From Streptomyces shenzhenensis (GTDB taxonomy: Bacteria; Actinomycetota; Actinomycetes; Streptomycetales; Streptomycetaceae), in the NCBI RefSeq assembly GCF_021462265.1, contig NZ_JAJONF010000033.1, forward strand, positions 1-64,000: DNA of 64,000 nt, written 5' to 3'. Each line of letters opens with the position of its first letter. Positions within the stretch are counted from its first letter, which is position 1. The notes under the pieces are model-generated. The model was not told the DNA's origin. It made no database searches and was given only the letters and a program-made list of their open reading frames with translations. Below are positions 40,644-48,914 of the stretch, in pieces. Position numbers and translations under genes: made by a program.

Positions 40644-42043
40644 ACGTGGTCGTCCTTCGGATCGGGGGCACGGTCCGTGCCGGAGGCGGGGGCCGCGGGG
40701 TGACGGGGCACCAGGCCGGTGCCGGGTGCGGCGGCCGGGAGCTCCGCGAAGACCCGGTAGCCGCCGTCCGCCCGGGGTGCGGCCGTCAGCGACCCGCCGA
40801 GCATCGCGGCCCGCTCCCGCATCCCGAGCAGTCCGTGCCCGGCGCCCGGCGACGGCGGCGCGGGCCGGGTCGGCCGGGAGTTCGCGACGGACACCAGGAG
40901 TCCGTAGGGGATGTACTCGATCTCGACGTGGGCACTCGCGCCGGGCGCGTGCCGCAGGACGTTGCTCAGCGCCTCCTGCACGATCCGGTACGCCGACAGC
41001 TCCACGCCCGACTGCATCGGGCGCCGCTCACCGTTGATCCGGGCGGTGACGGTCAGACCGGCCGCCCTGGTGTTCTCGACCAGCGCGTCCAGCCGGTCCA
41101 GCGTGGGCTGCGGGCTGTGCGGGCCGGTGCCGGAGGCGTCCGAGGCGTCCTCGTCGGGGCTCTCGGAGCGCAGGACGCCCAGCACCCGGCGCAGTTCGGT
41201 CAGCGCCTCCAGTGCGTTGTGCCGGATGCCTTCGAGGTTCTCGCGCAGCTCGTCCGGCGGGTTCTCCACCAGGTGCGGGGCGACCTGTGCCTGGATGGAG
41301 ATGACCGACATGTGGTGGGCGACCACGTCGTGCAGCTCGCGCGCGATCCGGCTGCGCTCTTCCAGCACGGTGCGCCGGGCCCGCTCCTCCTCGGTGAGCG
41401 AGGCCTGGCGGCCGAGTTCCGCGCGCGCCTCGCGACGGCCGCGCAGCGCCGTGCCGAGCGCCACGACGATCGTGGCCAGGACGACGGTGATCACCGAGGT
41501 GGACTGGTGCGGCGGCGCACCCCAGACGCCGTCGAGAAGCCAGGTGACCAGGACGGTCACGGCCAGAGCCTCGACCGCCGCCCGGACCCGGACCCGCAGC
41601 GCGAGCAGCAGCAGGACCAGCAGCTGCGCGAAGATCCCGGCCACCGGCCAGGGCCAGGTGAATGGGTTCTCCGGTGTCTCGCCCAGCCGGCCGCGCAGCG
41701 CGACGGCGCCGACCAGCATGGCCCCCACCGACACCCACCACGCCGGGACGGGCCGCCACATCGCGAGGAGCACGGCGGCGCCCTGCGCGAGCCCGAGCAC
41801 CAAGGCGAGGCCGAGCCCCAGATGCCCGTTGTTCCGGAGCTGCGCGATGCCGCCGACCGTGATGCCGAAGGCGGCCAGGCACAGCACGCCGTGCGGCAGC
41901 CAGCGCAGCCATACGGAGGGGGGCAGCGGGTCCGGGCGGGCGGTGCACAGGTCGTCGCGGAGTATCCGCAGCCAGCGCAGCGGGCGGCCGGTCCAGTCCG
42001 CCCGCCGGGTCCCCGTCTCCGTCACAGCGATCAGCCTAGACAC
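40640..42043 (-). CDS. Sensor histidine kinase, HPK7 type, system 2
   Basis: A 467-residue membrane kinase, paralogue of the one at 38467. Helices are at about residues 30-185 (five or six). The phosphoacceptor box is RELHDVVAHHMSVISIQAQVAP near 245. The ATPase end reads VEIEYIPYGLLVSVANS and PGAGHGLLGMRERAAML. The GTG at 42043 follows CGGGAG with correct spacing and overlaps the acyltransferase stop by eight bases, making this the third gene of a coupled operon. A longer Pro/Gly-rich frame to 42175 is rejected as overlap. Confidence 0.92.
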   Translation of the reverse strand: MSRLIAVTETGTRRADWTGRPLRWLRILRDDLCTARPDPLPPSVWLRWLPHGVLCLAAFGITVGGIAQLRNNGHLGLGLALVLGLAQGAAVLLAMWRPVPAWWVSVGAMLVGAVALRGRLGETPENPFTWPWPVAGIFAQLLVLLLLALRVRVRAAVEALAVTVLVTWLLDGVWGAPPHQSTSVITVVLATIVVALGTALRGRREARAELGRQASLTEEERARRTVLEERSRIARELHDVVAHHMSVISIQAQVAPHLVENPPDELRENLEGIRHNALEALTELRRVLGVLRSESPDEDASDASGTGPHSPQPTLDRLDALVENTRAAGLTVTARINGERRPMQSGVELSAYRIVQEALSNVLRHAPGASAHVEIEYIPYGLLVSVANSRPTRPAPPSPGAGHGLLGMRERAAMLGGSLTAAPRADGGYRVFAELPAAAPGTGLVPRHPAAPASGTDRAPDPKDDHV

Positions 42044-43292
42044 GGCGGGCTCCCGCCGGGGGCGTCCGATCGGACGAGGGCCGGGTCCTGGCGACGCGCG
42101 ACCGGGTCCGGACGACGCGCGAACGGGTCCGGGGGCGGCCGCGCTCGTAGGCGTGGAACGCCGCCCAGCAGACACTCAGCAGCAGGGCGAAGGCCGGGAG
42201 CCAGAGCAGGCGGGCCGCGATCCAGGCGAGGCCGTCGGGGGGTGTGTGGAGCCCGGGGAGTCGGCCGAGCGGGAGGCCGAGGGCCGTGGTCGCCATCATG
42301 GCCGTCTGGTGCCAGAGGAAGATCGTCATCGCGAAGAGGTTCACGAAGGCCACCGCCGCCCAGGCGAGGGGGCGGCGCATCGCGTGACGCAGCCGCTCGC
42401 GCAGCAGCAGGGCCAGACCGCACTGGGCCAGGCCGAAGGTGACGGCGGCCAGCGTGGGCGGGTCCAGGTTGGAAACGGCGGAGCCGGGGACGCCGACCAT
42501 CGACGCCGGGTAGCCCGCCCACACCACGAGGCCTGCCGTCGCCGCCGTGCCGCCGGCGAGCAGCACCCAGCCGGCGCGCGGGCGGTCGAGTTCGCCGCGG
42601 GTCCAGGCGGCGCCCAGGGTGTACGGCACCAGCCAGCCCGCCGCCAGGTTCACCCAGCCGACGGCGGGCGGGGCGCCGAGGCCGAAACGGAGCAGGTCCA
42701 CGTGGAGGACGACGGCCAGCGGCCACAGCGGGTTGAGCCGGGCGACGAGAGGAGTCGCCGCCGTCAGCGCCGCGAAGACCACCAGGAACCAGAGGGGGGA
42801 CAGGGCGAGCTTGGCCAGGGTGCGGACGGTGGCGAGGTCGGTGCCCGACAGGAGCAGGGCGGTCGTCGCGAGCGTCCAGAGGGTGAGGAGCGCGGCGACC
42901 GGTTTGAACAGCCGGGACAGACGGGATGCCAGCCAGCGGTGGTAGGGGGTGCCCTGAGCCTGCGCGGTGGCGTAGCCGCGGGTGGCGACGTGGCCGCCGA
43001 CCAGGAAGAACACGGCGAGGGTCTGGAAGAGCCAGGAGACCGGGGCCAGCCACGGCAACTGCTGGAGGGGGCTGCTGGTGTGCAGTTCGCCGCCGTCCGC
43101 CACCAGCGCGGTGACCAGCCAGTGGCCGAGGACCACACCGAGCACGGCGAACGCGCGGAGGGCGTCCACGGCGCGGTCCCGGTCGGGTGGGGTGGCGGTG
43201 TCGATGCGGTGGGCGAAGTGTCGTATCGCCGCCATGGGGTGCGCTGCGGGTGGTACGGCCTTCCGGGTGCGGGGTGTCGGCGGCTTACGCAC
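42036..43292 (-). CDS. Acyltransferase-3 family membrane protein
   Basis: A 418-residue membrane protein with about ten helices. It opens with the acyltransferase-3 signature near residue 40-65 (RDRAVDALRAFAVLGVVLGHW), whose His is the proposed acyl-transfer residue. FFLVGGHVATRGY near 95 and FLWHQTAMM near 330 are typical. Such proteins O-acylate sugars of exported polymers, lipids or antibiotics. It starts with GTG overlapping the hydrolase stop and ends overlapping the sensor kinase. The basic RTRSRV repeats at the C-terminus are cytosolic. The acceptor is unknown; envelope modification would suit control by an envelope-sensing system. Confidence 0.85.
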   Translation of the reverse strand: MRKPPTPRTRKAVPPAAHPMAAIRHFAHRIDTATPPDRDRAVDALRAFAVLGVVLGHWLVTALVADGGELHTSSPLQQLPWLAPVSWLFQTLAVFFLVGGHVATRGYATAQAQGTPYHRWLASRLSRLFKPVAALLTLWTLATTALLLSGTDLATVRTLAKLALSPLWFLVVFAALTAATPLVARLNPLWPLAVVLHVDLLRFGLGAPPAVGWVNLAAGWLVPYTLGAAWTRGELDRPRAGWVLLAGGTAATAGLVVWAGYPASMVGVPGSAVSNLDPPTLAAVTFGLAQCGLALLLRERLRHAMRRPLAWAAVAFVNLFAMTIFLWHQTAMMATTALGLPLGRLPGLHTPPDGLAWIAARLLWLPAFALLLSVCWAAFHAYERGRPRTRSRVVRTRSRVARTRPSSDRTPPAGARRV

Positions 43293-44358
43293 GGGTGACC
43301 TCCGTTGTCTCGCCGAGGACGATCCGGGTGAGGTTGGCCAGGGAGGCCGAGCCCGGGGTGAAGTAGTCGCTGTGGCCTCCGGGGCCCGCCGCGAAGACGC
43401 GGGCGCCGAAGGACGGGGAGACGGGGTCGGTGCCGAAGCCGACGGTCGTGCCGAAGAGGTCGGCGTTCACGTGCGGGACCTCGGCTATCCAGTCGTCGGC
43501 TCCCCGGGCCGCCCAGACACGGGCGGAGGTGTGCAGGGCCGCGGCCGAGCGGACCCCGGTGCCGGGGCTGCCGACCAGGGCGATGTCGGTGACGCCGAGA
43601 CCGGTGAGGGTGGGGGCGGCGCGGGCGCAGACCACCGTGCCGTAGGAGTGGCAGAGGAGGGCGACGGCCGCCGGGCCGGGGGCGGTGAGGGTGCGCAGTT
43701 CGTGGATGAACGCGCGCAGGTGCGGGGCCGCCTGGCCGGCCCGTCCCGGGGTGAGGACCGTGGCGCTGATCGTGGCCGGGGGCCGGTAGCCGAGCCAGGC
43801 CACGACCGCCGTGCGGGTGCCGCCGGATGCCTCGGAGGTGAGGCGTCGGTACAGGGACTCGGCCGCGGCGTGGAGGCGGCCGTAGGTGTCGAGGGTGGTG
43901 TCCGAGCCGGGGACCAGGACGGCGATGCGCGTCGCCTGCGGCAAGTCGCCCAATATCTCGGTGACCTGGCCGTCGCCGCGGGCGTCGAAGCGGAGCAGGT
44001 GCCGGGCGGTGGACGCGAGGGCACGGTCCGCGGCGGCGCGGGAGGTGTCGCCGTGGGCGGCGGCCATGCGGGCGGCTTCGGCGGCGTTCTCGCGGTTGGC
44101 CTCGTAGGCGGTGGCGAGGGTCGCCGGAGTGAGGCGGGTGGGCAGAACGGCGGGCGGCGGGGCGGGGATCCGGGGCCGGACCGCCGCGGAGAGGGGCAGG
44201 ACCACGGCGGCGGTGAGAAGCGTCGCGAGCAGGGTGCGGCGCAGCCTCCCGCACCGCCGGCCCCGGCCCCAGGGCGGGCCCCAGCCCCAGCGCCGATCCC
44301 GGCCCCGGCCAGGGCGCCACCGCCCCGGCCTCTTCCGCTCCCCCGCCACCGCCGTCAT
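43285..44358 (-). CDS. Secreted alpha/beta hydrolase (DUF1023 type)
   Basis: A 357-residue protein. Residues about 28-55 are a signal or membrane segment (RRTLLATLLTAAVVLPLSAAV). The C-terminal 250 residues are an alpha/beta hydrolase with nucleophile elbow LLCHSYGTVVCARA (Ser near residue 218), TDIALVGSPGTGV, and a late His in PGGHSDYFTPGS. This is the DUF1023 family, common in actinomycetes and not well characterised. It is the first gene of the operon hydrolase, acyltransferase, kinase, regulator. The promoter region holds the 22-base motif shared with system 1. Confidence 0.85.
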   Translation of the reverse strand: MTAVAGERKRPGRWRPGRGRDRRWGWGPPWGRGRRCGRLRRTLLATLLTAAVVLPLSAAVRPRIPAPPPAVLPTRLTPATLATAYEANRENAAEAARMAAAHGDTSRAAADRALASTARHLLRFDARGDGQVTEILGDLPQATRIAVLVPGSDTTLDTYGRLHAAAESLYRRLTSEASGGTRTAVVAWLGYRPPATISATVLTPGRAGQAAPHLRAFIHELRTLTAPGPAAVALLCHSYGTVVCARAAPTLTGLGVTDIALVGSPGTGVRSAAALHTSARVWAARGADDWIAEVPHVNADLFGTTVGFGTDPVSPSFGARVFAAGPGGHSDYFTPGSASLANLTRIVLGETTEVTRA

Positions 44359-44469
44359 GGTCGGCCGCCCTCCCCGTTCAGTCGCCCGGCCATCGGGCTT
44401 GTCTGATCGGGAAATTACGGAGCGGACCGTGTCGTTCGCGTCCCGCCTGAGAACTCACCTGCGAGGTAG

Positions 44470-44491
44470 CTCTCAGGTATTACGGGTATGC
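44470..44491. promoter_or_regulatory. 22-bp motif upstream of the hydrolase/two-component system 2 operon
   Basis: CTCTCAGGTATTACGGGTATGC lies 112 bases upstream of the hydrolase ATG. It differs at only three positions from the element at 39897-39918. A partly overlapping inverted repeat, CCTGAGA...TCTCAGG, surrounds its left end. Confidence 0.6.
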
Positions 44492-44524
44492 AGGGAAAGA
44501 GCCAGGGACGGCCGCCACCAGGCC

Positions 44525-44815
44525 ACTCGGGCTCACCACGCCGGTCGAACCCACCAGGCCGCTCGGGCTCGCCAAACCGGTGGCCCCACCGGGCCAGTTG
44601 GTCCCACCACACCGGTCGGACCCACCAGGCCAGTTGGTCCCACCACACCGGCCGAACCCACCAGGCCAGTTGGTCCCACCACACCGGTCGAACCCACCAC
44701 ACCGGTCGGACCCACCAGGCCAGTTGGTCCCACCACACCGGTCGGACCCACCAGGCCAGTTGGTCCCACCACACCGGCCGAACCCACCAGGCCAGTTGGG
44801 CTCACCAGCCCAGTT
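44525..44815. repeat. Minisatellite of 18/36-bp units grown from the end of a coding sequence
   Basis: The stretch 44359-44801 has no gene apart from the promoter at its left. Most of it is a tandem array of 36-base units made of two 18-base halves, CCCACCAGGCCAGTTGGT and CCCACCACACCGGTCGGA. Five copies of GTTGGTCCCACCACACCGG are present. The array runs into the last codons of the hydrolase gene at 44802 (its end, AQLGW-stop, has the same 18-base pattern), so the array seems to derive from that 3' end. In one minus frame it would read VGPTGLVGPTGVV repeats. Confidence 0.75.
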
Positions 44816-45677
44816 GGGCGATCTCCTCCGCCACCACCGCGCAGGCGTCCGCCGCCGGGTCGATGAGCGGGAAGTGGCCGACGTCCTCCAGGAGCGTCAG
44901 GCCGACCACCTCGCCCGCCTTGGCCGCCGCCTCCGCGTAGGACTCGGCGACCGCCTGGGGGACGACCACGTCCGTGCGGCCCTGGACCAGGGTGGTCGCG
45001 ATGCCGGTGGGCAGCAGGAGCGCCGGGTCGGCGTACCGCTGCCGGTCGCTGAACTTGCCCTCGCCGCCCAGGAGTTGCAGCGCCGCGTTGCCGCAGACGT
45101 CCAGCTTCTCGGCCATCGCGAAGTCCGCGATCGGGGCCAGGGCCACCACCCCCCGCAGCGGAGCCGGACCGGAGGTGCGCCACGCGGCGTCCGCCGGGAG
45201 GACGTGCCGGGACGCCGCCCACAGCGCCAGGTGACCGCCCGCCGAGTGGCCGGTGAGGACCGTACGGCGCAGGTCCGCCCGCGGCACCGCCTCGCGGACC
45301 AGGTCCGGCAGGGCGTCCAGCGCCGCCGCCACATCGTCGAAGGTGTCCGGCCAGCGGCCCGCCACCGGGGCCGTACCGCCCTGCGCGGGCAGCGTCGCGC
45401 CGCGCCGGTACTCGACGTTGGCCACCGCGAAACCGCGCCGGGCCAGGTAGTCGGCGAAGGGGGTGATGTGGCCGCGGTCGTACGGCGCACGCCACGCGCC
45501 GCCGTGCAGGATCACGACCAGCGGGGCCAGGGGCTCGTCGGTACGCGGGGCGTAGAAGTCGATCACCTGGTCGGGGTGGTCGCCGTACGCGGCCGTGGCG
45601 TCGGGCGCGACGTGCGGGTGCGAGAAGGCCGACTCCTCCTCGGCGGCGGCCCGGGCTGCTGCGGCGTCGTCCGGCAT
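44802..45677 (-). CDS. Kynurenine formamidase-like alpha/beta hydrolase
   Basis: A 291-residue hydrolase. The oxyanion motif HGGAW (in VVILHGGAWRAPYDRGH, near residue 57) and nucleophile elbow GHSAGGHLAL (near 138) are the arylformamidase signature. The late VQGRTDVVVP and DVGHFPLIDP supply the acid and His. It would hydrolyse N-formylkynurenine to kynurenine, the step between TDO and kynureninase, whose genes lie just upstream on the same strand. ATG at 45677 follows GAGAGG. The 3' end grades into a minisatellite array. Confidence 0.82.
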   Translation of the reverse strand: MPDDAAAARAAAEEESAFSHPHVAPDATAAYGDHPDQVIDFYAPRTDEPLAPLVVILHGGAWRAPYDRGHITPFADYLARRGFAVANVEYRRGATLPAQGGTAPVAGRWPDTFDDVAAALDALPDLVREAVPRADLRRTVLTGHSAGGHLALWAASRHVLPADAAWRTSGPAPLRGVVALAPIADFAMAEKLDVCGNAALQLLGGEGKFSDRQRYADPALLLPTGIATTLVQGRTDVVVPQAVAESYAEAAAKAGEVVGLTLLEDVGHFPLIDPAADACAVVAEEIAQLGW

Positions 45678-46051
45678 GCTCCAACCTCTCAGCGACGTAA
45701 TTACATTGGCGGACCAGGTAAGGATTACGCCCGTTGGCCGGGACGGTATCAGGCCGGTGACGTGCGGGGACACGCGGATGTCACGCACGGTGAGGATTGC
45801 TCGGATCTGTACCGTCCCGGCCTCCACGCGGGGATCGCTATGTCGTCATGTCGCTCGGCGAGAGCCGACCCGACGGCCGTTCCAACGCCCGACCCGACGG
45901 CCGTCCCCACGGTGTTCCGGCGACCGTCCCCACGGCTGTCCCCACGGCGTTCCGGCGACCGTCCCCACGGCGTCCCGACGACCGTCCCGACGGCCGCCTC
46001 GACGGCTGTCCCGACGCGACCGCTGCGGCGACCGACGACCGACGACCGCTG
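45678..46051. repeat. Low-complexity intergenic region with GACCGTCCCCACGGC-type repeats
   Basis: No gene seen in this 374-base gap. The left part (45678-45850) holds AT-richer, promoter-like sequence for the formamidase gene. From about 45870 to 46050 degenerate copies of GACCGTCCCCACGGC and GACGACCG follow each other. This is simple-sequence expansion near the 3' end of kynU, similar in kind to the arrays at 19 and 44.5 kb. Confidence 0.55.
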
Positions 46052-47254
46052 CTACGACCGTCCCGCGGCCGCTCCCGCCACCTCCCCCAGCACCCGCGCC
46101 GCCCGCTCCACGTCCGCGAAACCGACGTACAGCGGGGTGAAGCCGAAGCGGAGTACGTCCGGCTGCCGGAAGTCCCCGACCACGCCCCGCTCGATCAGCC
46201 GCTTCATCACGTCCCCGGCGTCGGCACAGCGCAGCGCGATCTGACTGCCGCGCTCCTCGTGGGCCACCGGCGTCACGCACGCGACGCGGCCCGCCGGCAC
46301 GTACGCCTCGACGCACTCCAGGAAGAAGTCCGTCAGGGCGAGCGACTTGGCGCGTACGGCCGCCACCGGTACCCCCTCCCACACCTCCAGCGCCGCCTCC
46401 AGGGCCAGCATGGAGAGGATGTCCGGGGTGCCGACGCGGCCCCGCGGCGCGCCCGCGGCCGGTTCGTACGCCGACCGCATCCCGAAGGGCTCGGCGTGCG
46501 AGTTCCAGCCGGGCAGCGGGGAGTCGAAGCGGTCCTGCAACTCCCGCCGTACATACAGGTACGCCGGTGAACCCGGGCCGCCGTTCAGGTACTTGTAGGT
46601 GCAGCCGACCGCCAGGTCGACCCCGTGCTCGTCAAGGCCCACCGGCAGCGCGCCCGCGCTGTGGCACAGGTCCCAGACGGACACGGCTCCGGCCGCGTGG
46701 ACCGCGGCGGTGAGGGACGGCAGGTCGTGCAACCGGCCCGTGCGGTAGTCGACGTGGTTGAGGAGCACGGCGGCGGTACGGTCGCCCAGCGCCGCCGGGA
46801 CCTCGCCGGGTGCGAGGGGGCGCAGCGCGCATCCCGTCAGCCGGGCCGCCGACTCGGCGATGTAGCCGTCCGTGGGGAAGGTCGTCGCGTCGACCAGGAT
46901 CTCGTCGCGGCCCTCCCCCGCCAGCCGTACCGCACCCACAAGTGCCTTGAAGACGTTGACACTTGTCGAGTCGGCGACCACGATCTGCCCGGCCGCCGCA
47001 CCGACCAGCGGGGCGATCCGGTCACCGATCCGTTCCGGCGCCGTCCACCAGCCGCTCTCGTCCCAGGACCGGATCCGCAGCTCGCCCCACTGCCGCCTGA
47101 CGACGTCCTCGACGCGGCCGGGGACGTGGGCGGGCAGGGCGCCCAGGGAATTGCCGTCGAGATAGACGACCTCGTCGAGGACGAAGCGTTCCCGCACACC
47201 GGCCAGGTCGTCCTGTCCGTCCAGTTTCGCCGCGCGCAGCGCCAGCTCAGACAT
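46052..47254 (-). CDS. kynU: Kynureninase
   Basis: A 400-residue PLP enzyme that cleaves kynurenine to anthranilate and alanine. It has the fold-type I pattern: VYLDGNSLGALP (near 28), DSTSVNVFKAL phosphate-binding stretch (near 93), LNHVDYRTGRLHDL, WDLCHSAGALPV with the PLP-contacting Asp (near 193), and the PLP lysine in CTYKYLNGGPGSPAYLY (near 222). Length is right for the family. Its ATG overlaps the TDO stop by eight bases, so the two are coupled. Confidence 0.96.
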   Translation of the reverse strand: MSELALRAAKLDGQDDLAGVRERFVLDEVVYLDGNSLGALPAHVPGRVEDVVRRQWGELRIRSWDESGWWTAPERIGDRIAPLVGAAAGQIVVADSTSVNVFKALVGAVRLAGEGRDEILVDATTFPTDGYIAESAARLTGCALRPLAPGEVPAALGDRTAAVLLNHVDYRTGRLHDLPSLTAAVHAAGAVSVWDLCHSAGALPVGLDEHGVDLAVGCTYKYLNGGPGSPAYLYVRRELQDRFDSPLPGWNSHAEPFGMRSAYEPAAGAPRGRVGTPDILSMLALEAALEVWEGVPVAAVRAKSLALTDFFLECVEAYVPAGRVACVTPVAHEERGSQIALRCADAGDVMKRLIERGVVGDFRQPDVLRFGFTPLYVGFADVERAARVLGEVAGAAAGRS

Positions 47255-48089
47255 GGGACCTCGCCGTCCACAGCTCCGGGAACACGTTCTTGCGGGCACG
47301 CTTCTCCAGCCAGGCGACCCCGGCCGAACCGCCGGTGCCGGGCTTGGCGCCCATGGCGCGGCGGGTGGCGACCAGGTGGTCGTTGCGCCAGCGCCAGACG
47401 AGTTCGGCGACATCGGTCAGCGCCTCGCCGAGCCGGGCGAGGTCGGCGTCGCCGTCACCGGAGTAGACGGCGGTCCAGGCGGCCTCGACGGCATCGGAAG
47501 GTGTATAGGGCAGTGATACGTCACGTTCCACCAGCACCGCGTCCGGGATCGGATATCCCCGCCGCCCCAGCAGCCGCACCACCTCGTCGTACAGACTCGG
47601 CTCGTGCAGCGCCTTCTCCAGTTCCGCGTGCACCCGCGGCGCGCCGCGGTGCGGGACGAGCATGGACGCGGACTTCTCGCCGAGCAGGAACTCCATCCGC
47701 CGGTACATCGCCGACTGGAAGCCGGAGCCCTCGCCGAGCGCGGAGCGGTAGGAGTTGAACTGGGCGGGAGTGAGCTGGCCGAGCGGCTTCCAGGAGGCGT
47801 TCAGCGCCTCCAGCTCGCGGGTGGAACGCTTCAGCGCGGCGATCGCGGTGGGGACGTCGTCACGGCGCAGGGCGCCGGCGGCCGTCTCCCACTCGTGGAC
47901 GATGACGGTGAACCACAGCTCCATCACCTGGGTGGTGACCAGGAAGACCATCTCTCCGGGATCCTCGGAGAGGGTGTGCTGGAGGTGGGTGAGCACGTCC
48001 GCCCTGACGTAGTCCTCGTACGGCGTGGTGCCGGCGAAGTCGAGATGCGGGGTCTCGGGCTCGTTCGGTTCGAGAGCCTCATGGGACAT
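47247..48089 (-). CDS. kynA: Tryptophan 2,3-dioxygenase
   Basis: A 280-residue haem enzyme opening the tryptophan indole ring to give N-formylkynurenine. TDO hallmarks are present: TPYEDYVRADVLTHLQ (near 22), FLVTTQVMELWFTVIVHEW (near 48), FNSYRSALGEGSGFQS (near 112) and the haem-ligand-region WRWRNDHLVATRRAMGAKPGTGGSAG (near 230). ATG at 48089 follows AGGAG. It is the first gene of the kynurenine cluster. The pathway ends at anthranilate here; no further catabolic genes are nearby, so the product may feed secondary metabolism. Confidence 0.96.
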   Translation of the reverse strand: MSHEALEPNEPETPHLDFAGTTPYEDYVRADVLTHLQHTLSEDPGEMVFLVTTQVMELWFTVIVHEWETAAGALRRDDVPTAIAALKRSTRELEALNASWKPLGQLTPAQFNSYRSALGEGSGFQSAMYRRMEFLLGEKSASMLVPHRGAPRVHAELEKALHEPSLYDEVVRLLGRRGYPIPDAVLVERDVSLPYTPSDAVEAAWTAVYSGDGDADLARLGEALTDVAELVWRWRNDHLVATRRAMGAKPGTGGSAGVAWLEKRARKNVFPELWTARSHV

Positions 48090-48194
48090 CGCTGTCTCCT
48101 GTTGTACTCCGGGTAGCGGTCCGCCCCTGCCGATGCCGACACGGGGGCCCCGGTCCCCACCGGCATCTTCCGCAACGTAACCCGGATACGGCAA

Positions 48195-48218
48195 GGCCCG
48201 CCTGTTGCCAGACGGGCC
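48195..48218 (-). terminator. Terminator after the DUF3151 gene
   Basis: On the minus strand the RNA GGCCCGUCUG-GCAA-CAGGCGGGCC forms a ten-base stem with one G-U pair and a stable GNRA-type loop. It begins 30 bases beyond the stop. Confidence 0.7.
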
Positions 48219-48247
48219 GCGCCTCCGTACGAGCGACTGGGCCAGGG

Positions 48248-48661
48248 TCAGCCCAGGGTCCGGGCCGCCGTCGGGGAGGAGTCCTTCAGGAACTGGGTGC
48301 AGCGCTCGTACTCCTCCTTCTCACCGATGGCTCCGGCGGCACGGGCGAGGGCGTGCAGGGCCCGGAGGAAGCCGCGGTTGGGCTCGTGCTCCCAGGGGAC
48401 GGGCCCGTGGCCCTTCCAGCCGTTGCGGCGCAGCGCGTCGAGACCGCGGTGGTAACCCGTACGGGCGTAGGCGTACGACTCGACGACCGACCCGCGCTCG
48501 AACGCGTCGTCGGCGAGCTGGGCCCAGGCGAGCGAGGACGCCGGGTACTTGGCGGCGACGTCCGCGGGGGCGGTGCCCTGCCCGAGGAGCTCACGGGGAC
48601 CCGGTTCGTCGGGCAGGTGGGTGGGGGGCGGGCCGCCGAGGAGGTTTTCGTGGATGCTCAT
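48248..48661 (-). CDS. DUF3151 family protein
   Basis: A 137-residue soluble helical protein of the actinobacterial DUF3151 family. It contains the conserved LGQGTAPADVAAKYPASSLAWAQLADDAFERG and the helix YAYARTGYHRGLDALRRNGWKGHGPVPWEHEPNRGFLRAL. The arrangement looks like a pair of TPR-like helices. Function unknown. It is usually found close to fba in Streptomyces, and here the MFS gene lies between. It has its own terminator at 48195-48218. Confidence 0.88.
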   Translation of the reverse strand: MSIHENLLGGPPPTHLPDEPGPRELLGQGTAPADVAAKYPASSLAWAQLADDAFERGSVVESYAYARTGYHRGLDALRRNGWKGHGPVPWEHEPNRGFLRALHALARAAGAIGEKEEYERCTQFLKDSSPTAARTLG

Positions 48662-48914
48662 GGTGGCCAGTCTGAGGGATCGGCGGGGCGCCTGGGCCGC
48701 CGGGCCGGTCCCGAGGTGCGCCTGGGCGTACGTCCAGAACCCGGTGCGGCCGTATCCGGTGTCGAACGGCACCCCGGAGCCGTAGCCGTCACCGCTGCCG
48801 AAACACGTGTTCTCCAGCCGGCTGAACCGGTCGCCGGTCTCCGGTCTGAGACGACACCACCGAAACGCGTGCACGATCAGCTTGCGCCGTGGGCCATGCT
48901 CGGATTCCTGCCGG

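Noticed and set aside
44533..44801. Collagen/elastin-like VGPTG protein in a minus frame
   Set aside because: It is in a different frame from the hydrolase gene, has no start of its own and is explained as a minisatellite.
44525..44815. CRISPR array
   Set aside because: The repeats are directly tandem without unique spacers, and no cas genes are present.
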